From: Lactuca virosa
Taxonomy: Eukaryota > Streptophyta > Magnoliopsida > Asterales > Asteraceae
Direction of reading: 5' to 3'
Length of the DNA stretch: 64,000 bases
Assembly (NCBI GenBank): GCA_928212115.1
Contig: CAKMRJ010005745.1
Span: 213,727,431 to 213,791,430 of the forward strand
Shown: in pieces, positions 1-12,391 of the stretch
Numbering within the stretch: position 1 is the stretch's first letter
Layout of the letters: every line of letters starts with the position of its first letter
Notes under the pieces: generated by a model
What the model saw: the letters and a program-made list of their open reading frames with translations, nothing else
The model's database searches: none
What the model was told of the DNA's origin: nothing
Position numbers and translations under genes: made by a program

Positions 1-2218
1 CTCTCTTTCTCGAAAGACAGCCCTCCTAGCTACAAAGACCACATTCTCACTAGGTCTGTAGAAGAGGTAACCAAAGGATTTCTGTGGGTAGCCGATGAAA
101 ATACACCTCTCACTTCGAGGTTCGAGCTTATCATGAGTCTCGCGTCTCACGAAAGCCTCGCAATCCCAAATCTTGATGTGGTCTAGTTTGGGTACTTTAC
201 CAGTCCGCATCTCATGAGGAGTTTTGGCAACTTTCTTTGTAGGGACTAGATTAAGGATATGGGCGGCAGTCTCTAAGGCATACCCCCAAAATGAGATTGG
301 TAGCGAAGCTCGACTCATCATGGAACGAACCATATCCAACAAGGTTCGATTACGCCTCTCAGCCACACCATTCAACTGCGGTGTCCTGGAAGGTGTCAAT
401 TGTTAGACAATCCCACATTCCCTAGGATAGTCGAGGAACTCTGAACTAAGATATTCACCACCTCGATCGGATCGAAGCATCTTAATGTTCCTGCCCAATT
501 GATTCTCGACTTCCTGTTTAAACTCTTTAAACCTTTCAAAAGTCTCTGACTTATGCTTGATTAAGTAGACATATCCATATCTACTGTAATCATCAGTAAA
601 AGTCAAATAATAACGATTAACATCCCTTGTGGCATGTTTGAAGGGTCCACACACATCCGTGTGTACAAGATCCAACAAACCTTCACCCCTCTCACAAGAA
701 CCAGTGAAGGGAGACTTTGTCATTTTTCCAAGTAAGCATGATTCGCAACTATCATCTGACTTTAGGTCAAATGATTCCAAGACTCCATCCTTTTGGAGTT
801 GGCATATGCGTTTCTTGCTTATATGTCGAAGACGACAATGCCATAATGATGCTTTATCCAAGTTATTATCATTAACAGAATCAATACACAATACATTATT
901 TCCTAAGTTATCTACAACAGATACAGTTTCATACACACCATCACAAGGTAATGCTTTAAAATAAAGAACATTATTAAAGAAAGCATTAATCGAACCAACT
1001 TCATTATCAAATGAAAAGGTAAAACCTTGTTTATACAGTGCATGAAAGGAAATAATATTTCTTGCCATTTCTGGCGAGTAACAACATTTATTCAAATCTA
1101 AAGTAAACCCACTACTTAGCAACAAAGTATAAACACCTATCTTGGTGACAGGTGAAACTTTCCTATTCCCCATGACCAAGTTTATCTTTCCATGCTCCAC
1201 ATTCTCACTTCTTCTTAGTCCCTGCAAATCAGAACAGATATGAATACCGCAACCGGTATCAAGGACCCAAGAGTTAGAATAGGGTGAGTTATTAGATAAG
1301 ATAGTGTAAATATCTGCATGGTTGGGTTTAACTTTCCCATCCTTCACATCTTGCTGGTACTTTGGGCAGTTCTGCTTCCAATGTGCCTTTTCATGGCAAT
1401 AGAAGCATTCAGCCTCTTTTGGGTCAGCAGAAGGAGTGACGAAACCTTTCTTGGTTCCATTTGAAGAGGAGCCTTCAAGGGTCTTACCCTTGGTACCCTT
1501 CGAGGGGGCTCTTCCTCTTCTTACCCTTCCCTTTCCCGATTGCCAAGACAGGGGCGGAGTTGGTAGGAGTAGGAGTAACAACCGACTTACCCTTAAGACC
1601 ATTTTCCGCAGTCTTTAGGAGTCCTTGAAGTTTGCTGAGTGTGACCTATTCCTTATTCATGTGATATGTCATGCGGAATTGATCATAGCACGAGGGTAAG
1701 GAGTGCAAAATGATATCTATTGCAAGCTCCTCGGGGAAGTTCACATTAAGCTTCAGCAGACGGTCGACAAATCTTTGCATTTTCTGCATGTCGCCCGTGA
1801 TGGGTTCACCATCCTTCATTCGGGTTGTTATCATGGAGGAGATGATTTCATACCTCTCTTGTCGGGCACTTTGATGGTATCTTTACATCAAGTCTTGGTG
1901 CATTTCAAAAGGGTAGAAGTCCTCATAGGACTTTTGGAGTTTTGCTGTCATGGTGGCCATCATGATGCATGCCACTTTGGTGGCATCCCTTTCATGTGCC
2001 CGGAAGTCAGCGATCTCCTGGGGAGTTGCACTGGTCTCATCAATCTCTTTAAGCTCCTTATCGAGGACATATTCCTTGTCCTCGTAGCGGGTAATCATCC
2101 TGATGTTTCTGATCCATTCATTGAAGTTGGATCCATCAAAAGTGACTTTCCCACACAGGTTCATAAGGGTAAAGGAGCCATTAGGATTAGAGCCAGAAGC
2201 AACATTGTTTGAAGACAT
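1..2218 (-). pseudogene. C1 gag-protease-integrase polyprotein, broken
   Basis: The reading starts at 2218 with a copia Gag (VTFDGSNFNEWIRNIRM). It meets stops near 1880 and 1645 and continues in another frame. A CCHC zinc knuckle (CFYCHEKAHWKQNC) lies near 1410-1370. The protease core follows (WVLDTGCGIHICSD near 1270), with the catalytic D-T-G intact. Next come the integrase zinc motif (HCRLRH...CESCLLGK, about 835-735) and the catalytic core (HTDVCGPF near 660, SDRGGEYL near 470). A TAA at 403-405 interrupts the integrase exactly where the sister copy C2 has a serine codon, so it is a point nonsense change. The integrase C-terminal part continues to base 1. Confidence 0.88.
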
Positions 2219-3731
2219 CTGAGCAAGAAGAAAAACAAGATTAGTTTAGATATAAATATAGTCCTTAATAAAACACCCAAATGTGATATTAAGGCTAGGA
2301 CCCAATCACAATATATTATACTTAGAAGAGGTATGCCGTAATCTAAGTAATAACATATTTGAAAGGTAGGTGAATGACGATTCACCAATTTCCACCAAAA
2401 ACGAAATATTAATATATTAAGTTTTTAATTTGGTTCTTAGAAATTCCTATATTCTTTTGAGATTCAATGAACTTTTCAAAGGCATGTTTCAATCTCGAGT
2501 GTTCCCTCCAAGTTTTGTGACTGGGATACCGAGGATCACAAAACGAGGTGTGAAGTAACCATGCAAATCACTTGGTACCCTCAATGTTTATTACTCAATC
2601 GATGTGCTGGTTAACCACACGCGCTCCACCGACCTATAATAAACTTTAAGTCACCCTTTACCTACCTTGTTAAGTCCAAGTTAGTGTGCCGGTTAACGAC
2701 ACACGCTCCACTAACGACTTAAACAAAGTGTAAAGTGTAATTTCATGGATTAGCACCTTATTCACATTTTCCTAAAGTAACTAAGATTGGGAATTTAATA
2801 AAACATTTAGTTACTTTATAATATTCATTATACTTTTAATGAGAATTTATAAGTCCTTGTCCTACCCGTTCGGCTAACGACCCTCCACCGATCAAGGAAG
2901 CGGTGGGTGAGAGTGGACACCCATTAAGTTGCCATTTTATAGGCAACAACCTTATACCCCCCTTATAGACCGGCTTCGTGAATGAGGCGTACTAGCGGTA
3001 AGACGACTTGATCTTATACATATATATTATTAACTTATAATATTATAAAGTATAAGGGTTGAATTTTAACTTTTAAAATTCTAAGGGTTGGAACTAAAGT
3101 TTTAATCATGACTTTACTTGTTCCAAAACTTGAGGGCAAGTTTTGTAAACTTTCAAAACTTTTCATTTCTTATAACTTATGAATTAATTGAGTATTAAAA
3201 ATGAAGACTCTTCATTTTTATAACCCTTGTGTTCTTTTAATGGCTTTTATTAAAGTGTGACCTTTGGTTTTCCATAACTTGAGGACAAGTTATGGACTCC
3301 ATTAAAACACATAATGATCATGAATTAAACTACCAAGTAGGTTACAAACAATTCCTATGATCATCTAATCTTCATAAGTTTCAAGAACATGAATATGAAC
3401 ATTTCAAGAATCATACATTACTCTTAAAACTTGTAATTTTTGATAATTGCCATTGTAAACAGATTAGCATAAACATTACACCATCTAAAACAAGTTTTAA
3501 AGCCCCAAAAAAGTTTAGGGTAATGTTTCTAGTCCATTTCCAGCAACAAAAGTCGAAAATCTGCTGTCAGGGCCTCCTACTCGTCGAGTGCATGAACCTA
3601 CTCGACGAGTAGGATGAATTTTCACTTGGACTCGTCGAGTCCCCCCATAGACTCGGCGAGTCCAGTCGTAAGACAGCAAACAGTTTCGATTTTTAACACA
3701 TTTTTGCACAAATAACAAACAAACAAGCCTA
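2219..3731 (-). other. C1 5' leader
   Basis: This is about 1.5 kb between gag and the primer binding site, AT-rich with no convincing reading frame. The same stretch is recognisable in C2 at about 50126-51432. Near 2880-2960 both copies hold a short conserved block (TTCGGCTAACGACCCTCCAC). The palindrome cluster at 3579-3661 lies at its promoter-proximal end. Confidence 0.7.
3579..3661. repeat. Cluster of four ACTCGNCGAGT palindromes
   Basis: ACTCGTCGAGT is at 3579-3589 and 3630-3640, ACTCGACGAGT at 3600-3610 and ACTCGGCGAGT at 3651-3661. Some extend outwards; 3597-3613 is a 17-bp palindrome. Only the centre base varies between copies. The cluster begins about 70 bp downstream of the primer binding site in the transcript sense. 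The same word recurs in C2 and in a gypsy solo LTR. Confidence 0.9.
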
Positions 3732-3744
3732 GGCTCTGATACCA
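3732..3744 (-). other. C1 primer binding site (initiator Met tRNA)
   Basis: The minus strand reads TGGTATCAGAGCC, complementary to the 3' end of plant initiator methionine tRNA. It lies one base inside the 5' LTR, which fixes the element orientation. Confidence 0.9.
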
Positions 3745-3745
3745 C

Positions 3746-4502
3746 TAAAGGGTTTTGAGCATTCTAACACTTCCTAAGTGTACATGCAACCCTAATAAAC
3801 CTTGGATCTATGTTTGTCTAAAATTCATGCAAGATGATTTCCAAGGTTCATGATCCTATCTAGCATACATGGGGAACATTTAACTTAAATGTAAGATAGA
3901 ATAACATACCTTGTTGTTGATTTTGATTCCTTGAAACCTTGTGAGCCTAGCACCCCAAGTGTGATGCCTCAAATGCTTCACGCAACACCAAATGCTATGG
4001 AGTAAGCTTGGAGAGAATGTATAACACACTAAAATCGGCTCTAGCCCTCTTGTTCTGCTTAGTGTAGCCAATTTTGGGAGATGTCACATGGTTTATATAG
4101 TGTGTTGCATTAGGTAAACCCTAATGTAACATGACTCTTCATTTCCATGATGCATGGATTAACTCCATGGAGCATCCATGGAGCATCCTATGGGTGGAAC
4201 CCAACTTGATAATCCATGGAGCCTCTTAGCCCACTATATAAGTTATGGATGATTTACATAATCAACCCATATATTTAATTAGTTATCTTTTGATCACTTA
4301 ATTAATTCTAATTAATTCTTGATCAAAATAATTAAATAATATTATTAATATATTAGAACTTATAATATATTAATAAACCATAAGTGTTATTTCTGTCCTT
4401 TAGTTTATCCAATGCATGGTGCCATGCAGCCCAAATGGACCATGCCGGGTCGGGTCAAGTACATACCAGAAATAGTTATGGACTTAGACACCTTATCCAA
4501 CA
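3746..4502 (-). repeat. C1 5' LTR (757 bp)
   Basis: It is bounded by the primer binding site and by a TGTTGGATAAGG start (minus strand) at 4502, the same start as the other LTRs of this family. A plausible promoter (TATATAAACC, minus strand) lies near 4100. Confidence 0.85.
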
Positions 4503-4988
4503 GTATAGTGGGCTAATGCTCCATGGATTGTCAAGTTGGGCTAAAACCCATAAGATGCTCCATGGTATATTTGAACCCATGGATCCAAGGAAATGGAAAG
4601 CCATGACAATTAGGGTTTACCCTAATTGTCACTAACTATATAAGCATCTTATTGTTGACAAAATCGGCCACTAGAGTGATAATAAGGGCTAGCCGATTTT
4701 CATGAAGTGTGTATGTTCTCTCAAGTTATTCCAAGTGTATTTGGTGTTGTGTGAACCATTTGAGGTGTCACACTTGGGGCACTAGGCACTCAAGCTTCAT
4801 GGAGTCATTCTACATCAAAGAGGTATGTATTCTAACTTGTTATATTTCATATGAATCAAAGTTTTTGTATGCTAGTTAGTATAATACCTTGGATATTCAT
4901 ATTTGCATGTATAATAGAGAAAACATAGATCCAAGGTATTTAGGGTTGCATGTACACTTAGGAGTGTTAGAATGCTCAAAACCCAACA
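4503..4988 (+). repeat. Older copia LTR fragment, inverted relative to C1
   Basis: This matches the 3' two-thirds of the C1-type LTR on the opposite strand: TATAGTGGGCTAATGCTCC at the left edge and a family-type end (GAATGCTCAAAACCCAACA) at 4988. Its first part is missing exactly where C1 begins, so C1 probably inserted into it. No primer binding site follows 4988, so it was a 3' or solo LTR. Confidence 0.75.
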
Positions 4989-5103
4989 GAGACATGTATG
5001 ACTGAAAATATATGATTTTTATGGTCCTTTAGGCTAGATATGGTATTCTAGAAAGTCCCAATGCACATCCTAAAGGATTAAGAGCTTAATGCTCACAGAA
5101 CAG

Positions 5104-5253
5104 TTCTCACGACGTGAGAAGTATAGTCTCACGACGTGAGCATGACGACTGTCCCGATCTGAAACCCTGAGGCGAGTGAACCGAGTTGACTCACTGTGTC
5201 AACCCAAGTCGAGTTGACTCTCACGACGTGAGCCAAAGAAGGTCACGACGTGA
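5104..5253. repeat. Cluster of CTCACGACGTGAG palindromes
   Basis: Four copies occur: 5104-5120 (TTCTCACGACGTGAGAA, a perfect 17-bp odd palindrome), 5128-5140, 5220-5232 and 5243-5253 (core only). Each holds an ACGT core of the kind plant bZIP factors bind; any binding is inference. Confidence 0.85.
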
Positions 5254-5537
5254 GGACAGAATGATAAAGAAAAATGGACCATTGACCCGAGGCGTTGAAT
5301 TTTGACCTAAGTTGACTTTTGTCAACTATTGAGAATGAGGGTAAGTCTAAGGGTTTCACTGCATGATTTCTTAGGTGTGGAGTAGTCCGGAGCAGCTAAT
5401 AGCATGAGCAGCAGTATTTGACTTTCGATTGTGAGGTGAGTTTTCCTCCTAGGAACGGGTCTAAGGCACTAATGCCGGCCCGTTTTTTTTGTATGTTAGC
5501 GATGTCGGGGTTATCCCGATGTAGTTTATATGTTTTC

Positions 5538-5909
5538 GGACTTCGGTCCGATGTCGGGGCAAGCCCGAGGAATGTTTGTATGCTTGATGTCTTCGTGATT
5601 CTTGCATGTGTATGTTTATGTGTTCTAGACTACGGTCTGATGCCGGGGCAAGCCCGAGGAATGTTTAACTTATATGTTATGTGTTATTTGTTCCGGGCTT
5701 CGGTCCGATGCCGGGGGAAAGCCCGAGGAATGTTTATATGTTTATGTTATGTGTTTATGTTATATGATTGTTGATATGTTATATGTATACTGGACTTCGG
5801 TCCGATGCCGGGAGGGGCCCGATGCAGGCGGGGCCGATGCCGGACTTCGGTCCGATGTCGGGCGGGGCCCGATGCCGGACTTCGGTCCAATGCCGGGCGA
5901 GGCCCGATG
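5538..5909 (+). repeat. GC-rich tandem array, six units
   Basis: Units begin with GGACTTCGGTCCGATG and continue with a CCGGGGCAAGCCCG hairpin-like part. They start near 5538, 5627, 5695, 5792, 5842 and 5877. Spacing shrinks from about 90 to 35 bp, so the spacers were lost in the later units. Confidence 0.8.
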
Positions 5910-6244
5910 TAACGGGCAAGGCCCAATGTATGTGATTATGTGATTATGTGTATGGTATGTGGTAGTTTGGGGAGACTCACTAAGCTTCGTGCTTACAGTT
6001 TTCAGCTTTGGTTTCAGGTACTTCCGGTAGCAAGGGGAAGAGCTCGGGATGACTGAATGGCACACACCGTTTATGTTTAGCCTGAGATATTTTACTCTGA
6101 TTTATTTGACATGTGATTGATAGGGATACATTTTTTTGACATTTGAGATATTATGGTTCATGTTTGATAAATGATTTTTAGTAATTCTGGTTTAGTTAAT
6201 GATTCAAAAATGAAATTTTTGGACCGTATTTTTGGGATGTTTCA

Positions 6245-6845
6245 GCATACTCCTACTGACACTCATTTTTAGTCTGTGAAACGTATTTTACGTTATGTTA
6301 AGGGGACAGTCACTTTTGGTTTCCTTTTTCTCCGCCCACACACAAATACCATTCTTGGCTAGTCCGATGCTGACTGAGCAAGATGTATTGAAATTAGGCG
6401 TTCCACCTATGGTTATTCCATTTTTCTAGGAGGCAACTTGGTTTCATGCAGTGCAAAGAAACAACCCACCATTACTCGTTCTAGTTATGAATCAGAATAT
6501 CATGCAATGGTCAATATCGCTGCTGAGATTGTTTGGATCACTCACCTCTTTCAAGAACTCCATGCATTACCACCTGAAAGGCCAACTCTACTTTGTGACA
6601 ACAAAAGTGCATTGTTTTTGTTTCAAAATCCGGTAGCACACAAGTGTGCTAAGCATATCGATCTTGACTATCATTTCGTTCGTGAACTTGTTGCTTCTGG
6701 AAAACTTTACACCAAGTTCATTCCAAAGAAGCTTCAAGTGGCGGACATTTTTACCAAGAGTCTTCCACGATCTCGATTTAAGTTCTTTCGATATATGCTT
6801 CGTCTTGGTCCACCACCCATTCGCTTGAAGGGGGATATTAGATAA
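6245..6845 (+). pseudogene. Ty1-copia RNase H remnant
   Basis: The frame opens with HTPTDTHF...VKRILRYVKGT, the linker between reverse transcriptase and RNase H, and has stops near 6270, 6360 and 6380. An open stretch from 6438 holds the RNase H motifs in order: SSYESEYHAM (catalytic E), LLCDNKSALFL (catalytic D) and AKHIDLDYHFVRE. It ends with the usual LGPPPIRLKGDIR tail and stops at 6843. The 5' part of the element is missing, apparently replaced by the LTR ending at 6244. A purine run (GAAGGGGGAT) follows as the likely polypurine tract. Confidence 0.85.
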
Positions 6846-6985
6846 TGTCGATTTACAACTGTTAAATGTTGTATTTATCTTGTTTTTTATATCTTATCCT
6901 TTAGTTTGTAATTATTCATTATATATACAAAGCTCACACGAGATTATGTGTATGGTTCCTTTAATCTATCATCACAGTTACTGAA
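6846..6985 (+). repeat. Probable partial copia 3' LTR
   Basis: About 140 bp of AT-rich sequence directly follows the purine tract of the RNase H remnant. It contains TATATATACAAAGC near 6925. No second LTR is present for comparison, so the end is a guess. Confidence 0.4.
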
Positions 6986-8054
6986 AAAAATGCCTCGTGG
7001 GTGGATCTCATTACTGCCATGTATGGTGAATATGGAGGTGGATACACATCTTTCTTTCCTCATGCTCATGGGAAAGGCGTGTGGTATAGGATTGTAGGAT
7101 CCATAAATTCAATGCACGAAAAGGGTCTGATGCTTCATTCTTTCTTACAAAAAAGGTGGGTGATGGAAATTCTACACGCTTTTGGAGTGATTTTTGGCTA
7201 GGTGACTTACCACTTAATGTTATATTCTCTAGATTGTTTCGTTTGGAAACCCAACAAAACTGTTTGGTGCGAGATAAGTGGAATGATGGATGACATTGGT
7301 GTTGGTCTCGACCTATACGTAGAGGGGTTAGTGGCCGTCAACTTGAAGATCTCTTAATGTTGCTGCAAGGTGTGCGCTTTTCTAATGATCAAGGCCATTG
7401 GAGATGGTGTTTAGACGACTCCGTTTCTTTCTCTATTAAGGAAATCAGGTTGAACATCGATAATTTGATTCTTCTTAATAACAATATGGAAACTATGTGG
7501 TCTAGATTCCTTCCTAAGAAGGTTAATATTCTTGTTTGGAGAATTTTACTTAACAGACTCCCTACTAGATGGCATCTTAGTCGGAAAGGTGTGGATCTTA
7601 ACACTCTCATGTGTCATGTTTGCTTGATTGTTCCAAAAGATATAAACCATGTTTTGTGATCTTGTGATCTAGCAACCACTGTTTGGCCTAAAGTTTTTAA
7701 GTGGGTTGATATTACCCCTCCTTCTTCAGACAAGTTGTGTGATGTTTACGATTGGTTTAATGATCTAAGGTTGCCTTCAGTTCGAAAATTAGCTCTCGAA
7801 GCTATTTTAGGAGTGGTGCTTTAGGTGCTATGGAGGTTTAGAAACGAGATGGTGTTTGGTGATAAACTTCATTCACGTGAAGTTTTGTTCCAGAGTATAG
7901 TTGATTATTCTTTTTTGTAGTTTGTCAATAGAAACATAAAGTTTAAGGCCTTTTGGAGCGATTTGCTCCAAAAGTCCTGAATGGTTTTACCTTTGTAATT
8001 TTTTTTTCCTTTCTAGCTTGTTAAATTTAATATATTCATCTGTTAGAAAAAAAT
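6986..8054 (+). pseudogene. LINE retrotransposon 3' fragment (zf-RVT region)
   Basis: Translation across frameshifts and stops gives the typical C-terminal part of plant LINE ORF2: a WSDFWLGD-like motif near 7190, then W..PKKVNILVWRILLNRLPTRWHL (7500-7580), then C..C spacing with H (MCHVCLIVPKDINHVL), the zinc-binding region after the reverse transcriptase. The fragment closes with FWSDLL, an AT-rich tail and an A-run at 8047-8053. The reverse transcriptase and endonuclease are absent, as expected for 5' truncation on insertion. Confidence 0.8.
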
Positions 8055-9715
8055 TAAATTTATAATACAAAGTTTTCTAATATATAATGAATAGTTGATA
8101 TCAAGGGTCCTTTCTAATAACCTTTTCACAAGTTTAATTTAGTCTTATATTATATTTTTTTAATCTAGTTATAATATTATATTATAGTTTTTTAAGACTT
8201 GCCGGTTAAGTGGATTTTAAATTACATTATTTTATATATAATTTTTTTAACACTCCGTTTTTTATGTGAATTTTGCATATTGTTGTAGGTTAAATGCATG
8301 ATATTTCGATCTACTTTTATTAAAATTCTTATAATAACATATTTTTTTACCAACAAATTATTATCACTTTTGTTGTTGTTGTTGTGACAATGTATTTTCA
8401 TTAAAATACATATTATAGTAATTAACTAACTAATACAATTATAGCAATCACGTGTTACACCGAAATACATACAATATTTTGATTTTACTTCTATCGGTTT
8501 ACAAAACAAGATATCATGTTAAATTATATTGAGTGTTATTGGTTCCATCAAATTGCATGCGACACAAACTCAAGTAAGTTGAGTAAATAGAATTAGAAGA
8601 TGTTTGGTTGTGTAATGAATATTGTGACTTTAGTTGTGACAAAATCTTTTTAATGTTTGTATAACATATCAAGATTTATGGCTATAACATTGGTTGTAGA
8701 ATGGTGCCATAAAATGATTTATATACTCTTGGTTACATCATATATGTTGCCTCTTTGAAAATTCATCAACTATAGTCTATATATATGAAACTATCAATAG
8801 CGATTATCAACTTGAAGCAACAAATTTTAAATTTATACAATATGTCTTAGATCTTGTTTTATTACAAATGATTATCAATTTAATTTATAAAAAATAAAAT
8901 AAGAAAGATTTTTTTAACATTATCTTTAAACTGATAACAAATTATATTGAACATTGCATGTACAGTTGTGCACTTGTGCTAGACTTTAGTATATTTGTTT
9001 AATTTATAGATATTTTTTGCAAACTAGTTTATAGTTGGAAGTTGCTGTATATGTATTTTTAGCAAATTAGTTTTTTTGAAAAAATAAATGTAAAGTTTTT
9101 AAATATATTAAATCACATAAAACATAATTATTTTAAGATAGCACGGTTATTTTAGGTTTGATAGGGACGAAACAAAACGAAACCATAAAAACGATATGAA
9201 TTAAAAAATAATAATGACAAAACATACATAGTTTCCCAAACCATATGAAAATTCATGTAATTTATTCTATAAAATACTTTATAAACCAATATTCGTATAA
9301 TTAATATAAATATAACATAATTCGTTAAATATATTTTAAATAGAATATAGATAATTAGAGTTTACTTATACTATGCTTTATAGATGCAATTTGTTAATAT
9401 AAAAAACAACTTAGTCGAGGTTTGATTGATGTCGACCGGGACCATCGTTTTCTCCGCTAACCTTATCTACGACTATATCTACATATATCTAACAAATGAA
9501 GAAGAAAACAAACCAAGAATAATATTTATATTGTCAAATATTATTTAATTTTTGGATTATGAAAATCTGAAAATGTTAAATATATATGTGCATTGGAACT
9601 AACGTGACCTTAAAAATTAAAATAATATCTATGGCAAATTATAATATACAAACGCATCCATTTGTCATCATTTATATTTTCAGTTAAATTTTCTTATAAA
9701 AAGAAAGTGGAGACG
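8055..9715. other. AT-rich intergenic stretch
   Basis: About 1.66 kb with no reading frame, repeat boundary or RNA gene I can recognise. It may be decayed transposon sequence. Confidence 0.6.
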
Positions 9716-11900
9716 TGAGATATCAGTGGCGGAGCAAGAGTCAAAGTAAAGAGGTATCCCGAATTTATTATTATTTATTTATTTATTATTTTTTTTGTGT
9801 GTAATATACGATAAGAAAAAAAATAAAAACTGCAATTTCATTAGATATAAAATTCAACTTCCATAACAAAGTTATGTTTTAAAGTTCACATCTCCGCTCT
9901 TTCATTTTACGAAAACGAGTAATTACATTTTCAGTCTTAACATTCTCTAGTGCTTCATTTTCTACACTACAAATGAAAGCACCATTCATAAAATCGTCAC
10001 CTATTCTATTACGCAAATCGGTCTTCAAGAACTTCATTGCAGGAAAACACCGTTCAACGGTTGCGGTTGCGACGGGCAAAACCAAAGTTAGTTTTAATAA
10101 TCTATAAACCAAAAGAAAAGAGAGGTGCTTCCCGGTTTCTACCAACAAACGAGAGAGCTCTGCAATTCCCTTCAAGTTGAAAAATCTCTGATCATGGAGC
10201 AAAGACTGATAGTAAATATCAAGTTGCCCATTAAGTTACGCCCTTTCTGAATCGTCAAAATCGTTTTTGTATATCTCGCTTAGCTTTAACAACTTTGTTT
10301 TATCAAAACTAGAAAATGAGTCACAAGGACTTAAAGCCGCGATGTTCTCCATCAACTCTGTGCCAACTTCACTAAATCTATCCCCAAATTCTTGAATTTG
10401 CATATTTGAAATTGTGTTAAAAATCACAACTTCAAAATGATGTTGATTAGTCTTATTGGTCCTACGCTTGCGTGGGGTAACATAATATTCCGACATGTCC
10501 AAAATTTCAATACTATGTTTTTCACAAGAAGCACATACCTTCTTCCAAATTTGTGGAAACCCATCTTTATTAAAAACTAGCAATGCTTTCTTTGTCCCTT
10601 TCACTAACGAAGCCGCTTCCAAAATATTTTGATCTTTTTTTTAAGATGCTTTGACAAGGTATATGTGAGGCATAGAATTTCCAACATCAAATGTAAAAGA
10701 AACACGAAATCAAGTGTCTTGAAATATGACAAAATACCCTTTGATTACGTTTAGATAAAGTAGACCCCTCCTCTTTGACATATTTAAGTACCGCAACAAC
10801 TTCTGCAAACAAATTCACCAAACTTACAATTGTTCTAAAACGTGAACCCTATCTAGTATCTCTGGCTCGAACAAAAGAAATCTCTTGATTCAACCCTCTT
10901 CCTGGTTCAGTTTCACCAATACTAATTTCAGCTGCCACTCTTTCTTTTTGCATTTCTTGTATCATATATTTTCTCTTACAAGACCCACAAACGACAGTAA
11001 CCACCAAAACTAGTTGTTCAAAGAATTCTTAAACGTCATCATGTTTCTTTGCAACCGCCACAACCACTAATTGAAGTTGGTGTGCAAAACAATGTATATA
11101 ATGTGCAGAACTGTTTTAATTTAAAATCAAATTCAAACCATTGAATGCACCACTCATATTACTTGCTCCATCATAACCTTTCCCCCTCACCTATATATTT
11201 AAAAAAAATTAATAAAAAAAAACTATAAGAAATAAAAATAAAACTAATATCGTATTAGAATTTAAAGGAATAAATATTTTATAATTTCGCACCTGAGCCA
11301 TACTCAAGTTATTGTTGGAAAATACGGTATCAATGACGGCTTTAAGAGTCAAAGAAGATGTATCCAACACGTGAACAACTCCAATAAATCTTTCCTTTAC
11401 AATCCCAAGTCTATCAACATATCTCAAAACTATAGCCATTTGTTCTTTTTTGGAAACATCACTAGATTCATCAATTAAAATAACAAACACATATTTACAA
11501 ATTTCATCACAAATAGACTTGATTATCTCTTTTGAAAAACAATCGACAATATCTTTTTGAATTGTAGGAGAAGTCAACTTTTCATTTTTGGAGCATTTTC
11601 TAAAGTAACTTTAAAAATCTTCTCATTATCTTCTCTAATCTGTGACAAGACTTTAATGAAAAGTCCTGTATTATTAGACTTTTCCGTCTCATCATGTCTA
11701 CGAAATGGTAATGCATTTTTCTATAAAATTCTACAACTACAGATTGTAGCACGTAATCGAATTTCATAATTACTTTTTTCAAGTTCCGTTTGCTTATGCA
11801 AGACTTCACCAATAGATTGATTTTTTGTCAATAGCAAATCACACTTTTCTTGGGCCTTATGGTGATAACTTTGAATATTACCCATATGTTTCCGGAATGA

Positions 11901-12058
11901 GCCTTTTTTTTTGGAAAGGGAACCTCCCTAAAGAGGGTTTCCGGGCCAGCTTTCGTGCACCGACTAATCCCCCGCTGCAAACATGAGGCTTTGCCTCATG
12001 CCCCGGAGTCACTACAGGCGAACCTCCATGGCCACAAGGGCTGAGTAGTGCCTTTTTT
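11901..12058 (-). mobile_element. SINE inserted in the hAT transposase
   Basis: A 140-bp insert (11910-12049) is flanked by a 9-bp direct repeat (minus strand AAAAAAGGC, at 12058-12050 and 11909-11901) and has an A-tail on the minus strand. Internal GGGGGATTAGTCGGTGCACG and GCCCGGAAACCC resemble the 3' half of the plant Au SINE family. A degenerate B-box-like GAGGTTCGCC lies near its head. Removing the insert and one repeat copy restores the flanking transposase frame (SKKG on one side, SFRKHMGN on the other). Confidence 0.75.
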
Positions 12059-12391
12059 ACTCCAATTGTCAAAGCCTTCGGTTATAAATGCATCTCTTCC
12101 ACCTTGTTCCCCTAGCATATCTCCAAACAAGTAGCAACAAAAACAATATGCTTTCTTATTTTTTATGCTATACTCTAACCATGGAAAATCAGTTGACCAT
12201 TGCACAACAAAACGTCTTGGCTTATTACTAAAAAATGTATATTCAAAACTATGCCCCTTTGGTTGACAAGGCCCTTTAAGCAAATATGCCCTCCTTATTT
12301 CAACCCTTTGATTAGGATTGTAAGATGTAATCATTGGCCTATCCCCTGAGTCCGAAGAAAGATCATTCAAATCAAAAGATTGTGTCACTTT

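Larger units (their letters stand above)
1..4502 (-). mobile_element. C1: Ty1-copia LTR retrotransposon, 3' end off-window
   Basis: Read on the minus strand the element runs 5' LTR (4502-3746), primer binding site, a leader of about 1.5 kb, gag, zinc knuckle, protease, and integrase up to base 1. The reverse transcriptase, RNase H and 3' LTR lie beyond the window. The LTR resembles those of C2 and the solo LTR at 15801-16618, so at least four insertions of this family are present. The LTR terminus next to the primer site reads TA instead of TG on the plus strand. The coding region has several stops, so the copy is dead. Confidence 0.9.
4989..6244 (+). repeat. Truncated gypsy-type LTR with two repeat clusters
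   Basis: The right end (TTTTTGGGATGTTTCA) looks like a gypsy LTR 3' terminus, and it abuts copia coding sequence at 6245. The left end is not defined. It contains palindromes at 5104-5253 and a GC-rich tandem array at 5538-5909. Reading frames over the array are composition artefacts. Confidence 0.6.

Noticed and set aside
5418..6065. Open frames on both strands over the GC-rich array
   Set aside because: They follow the tandem units, have no domain similarity and disappear outside the array.
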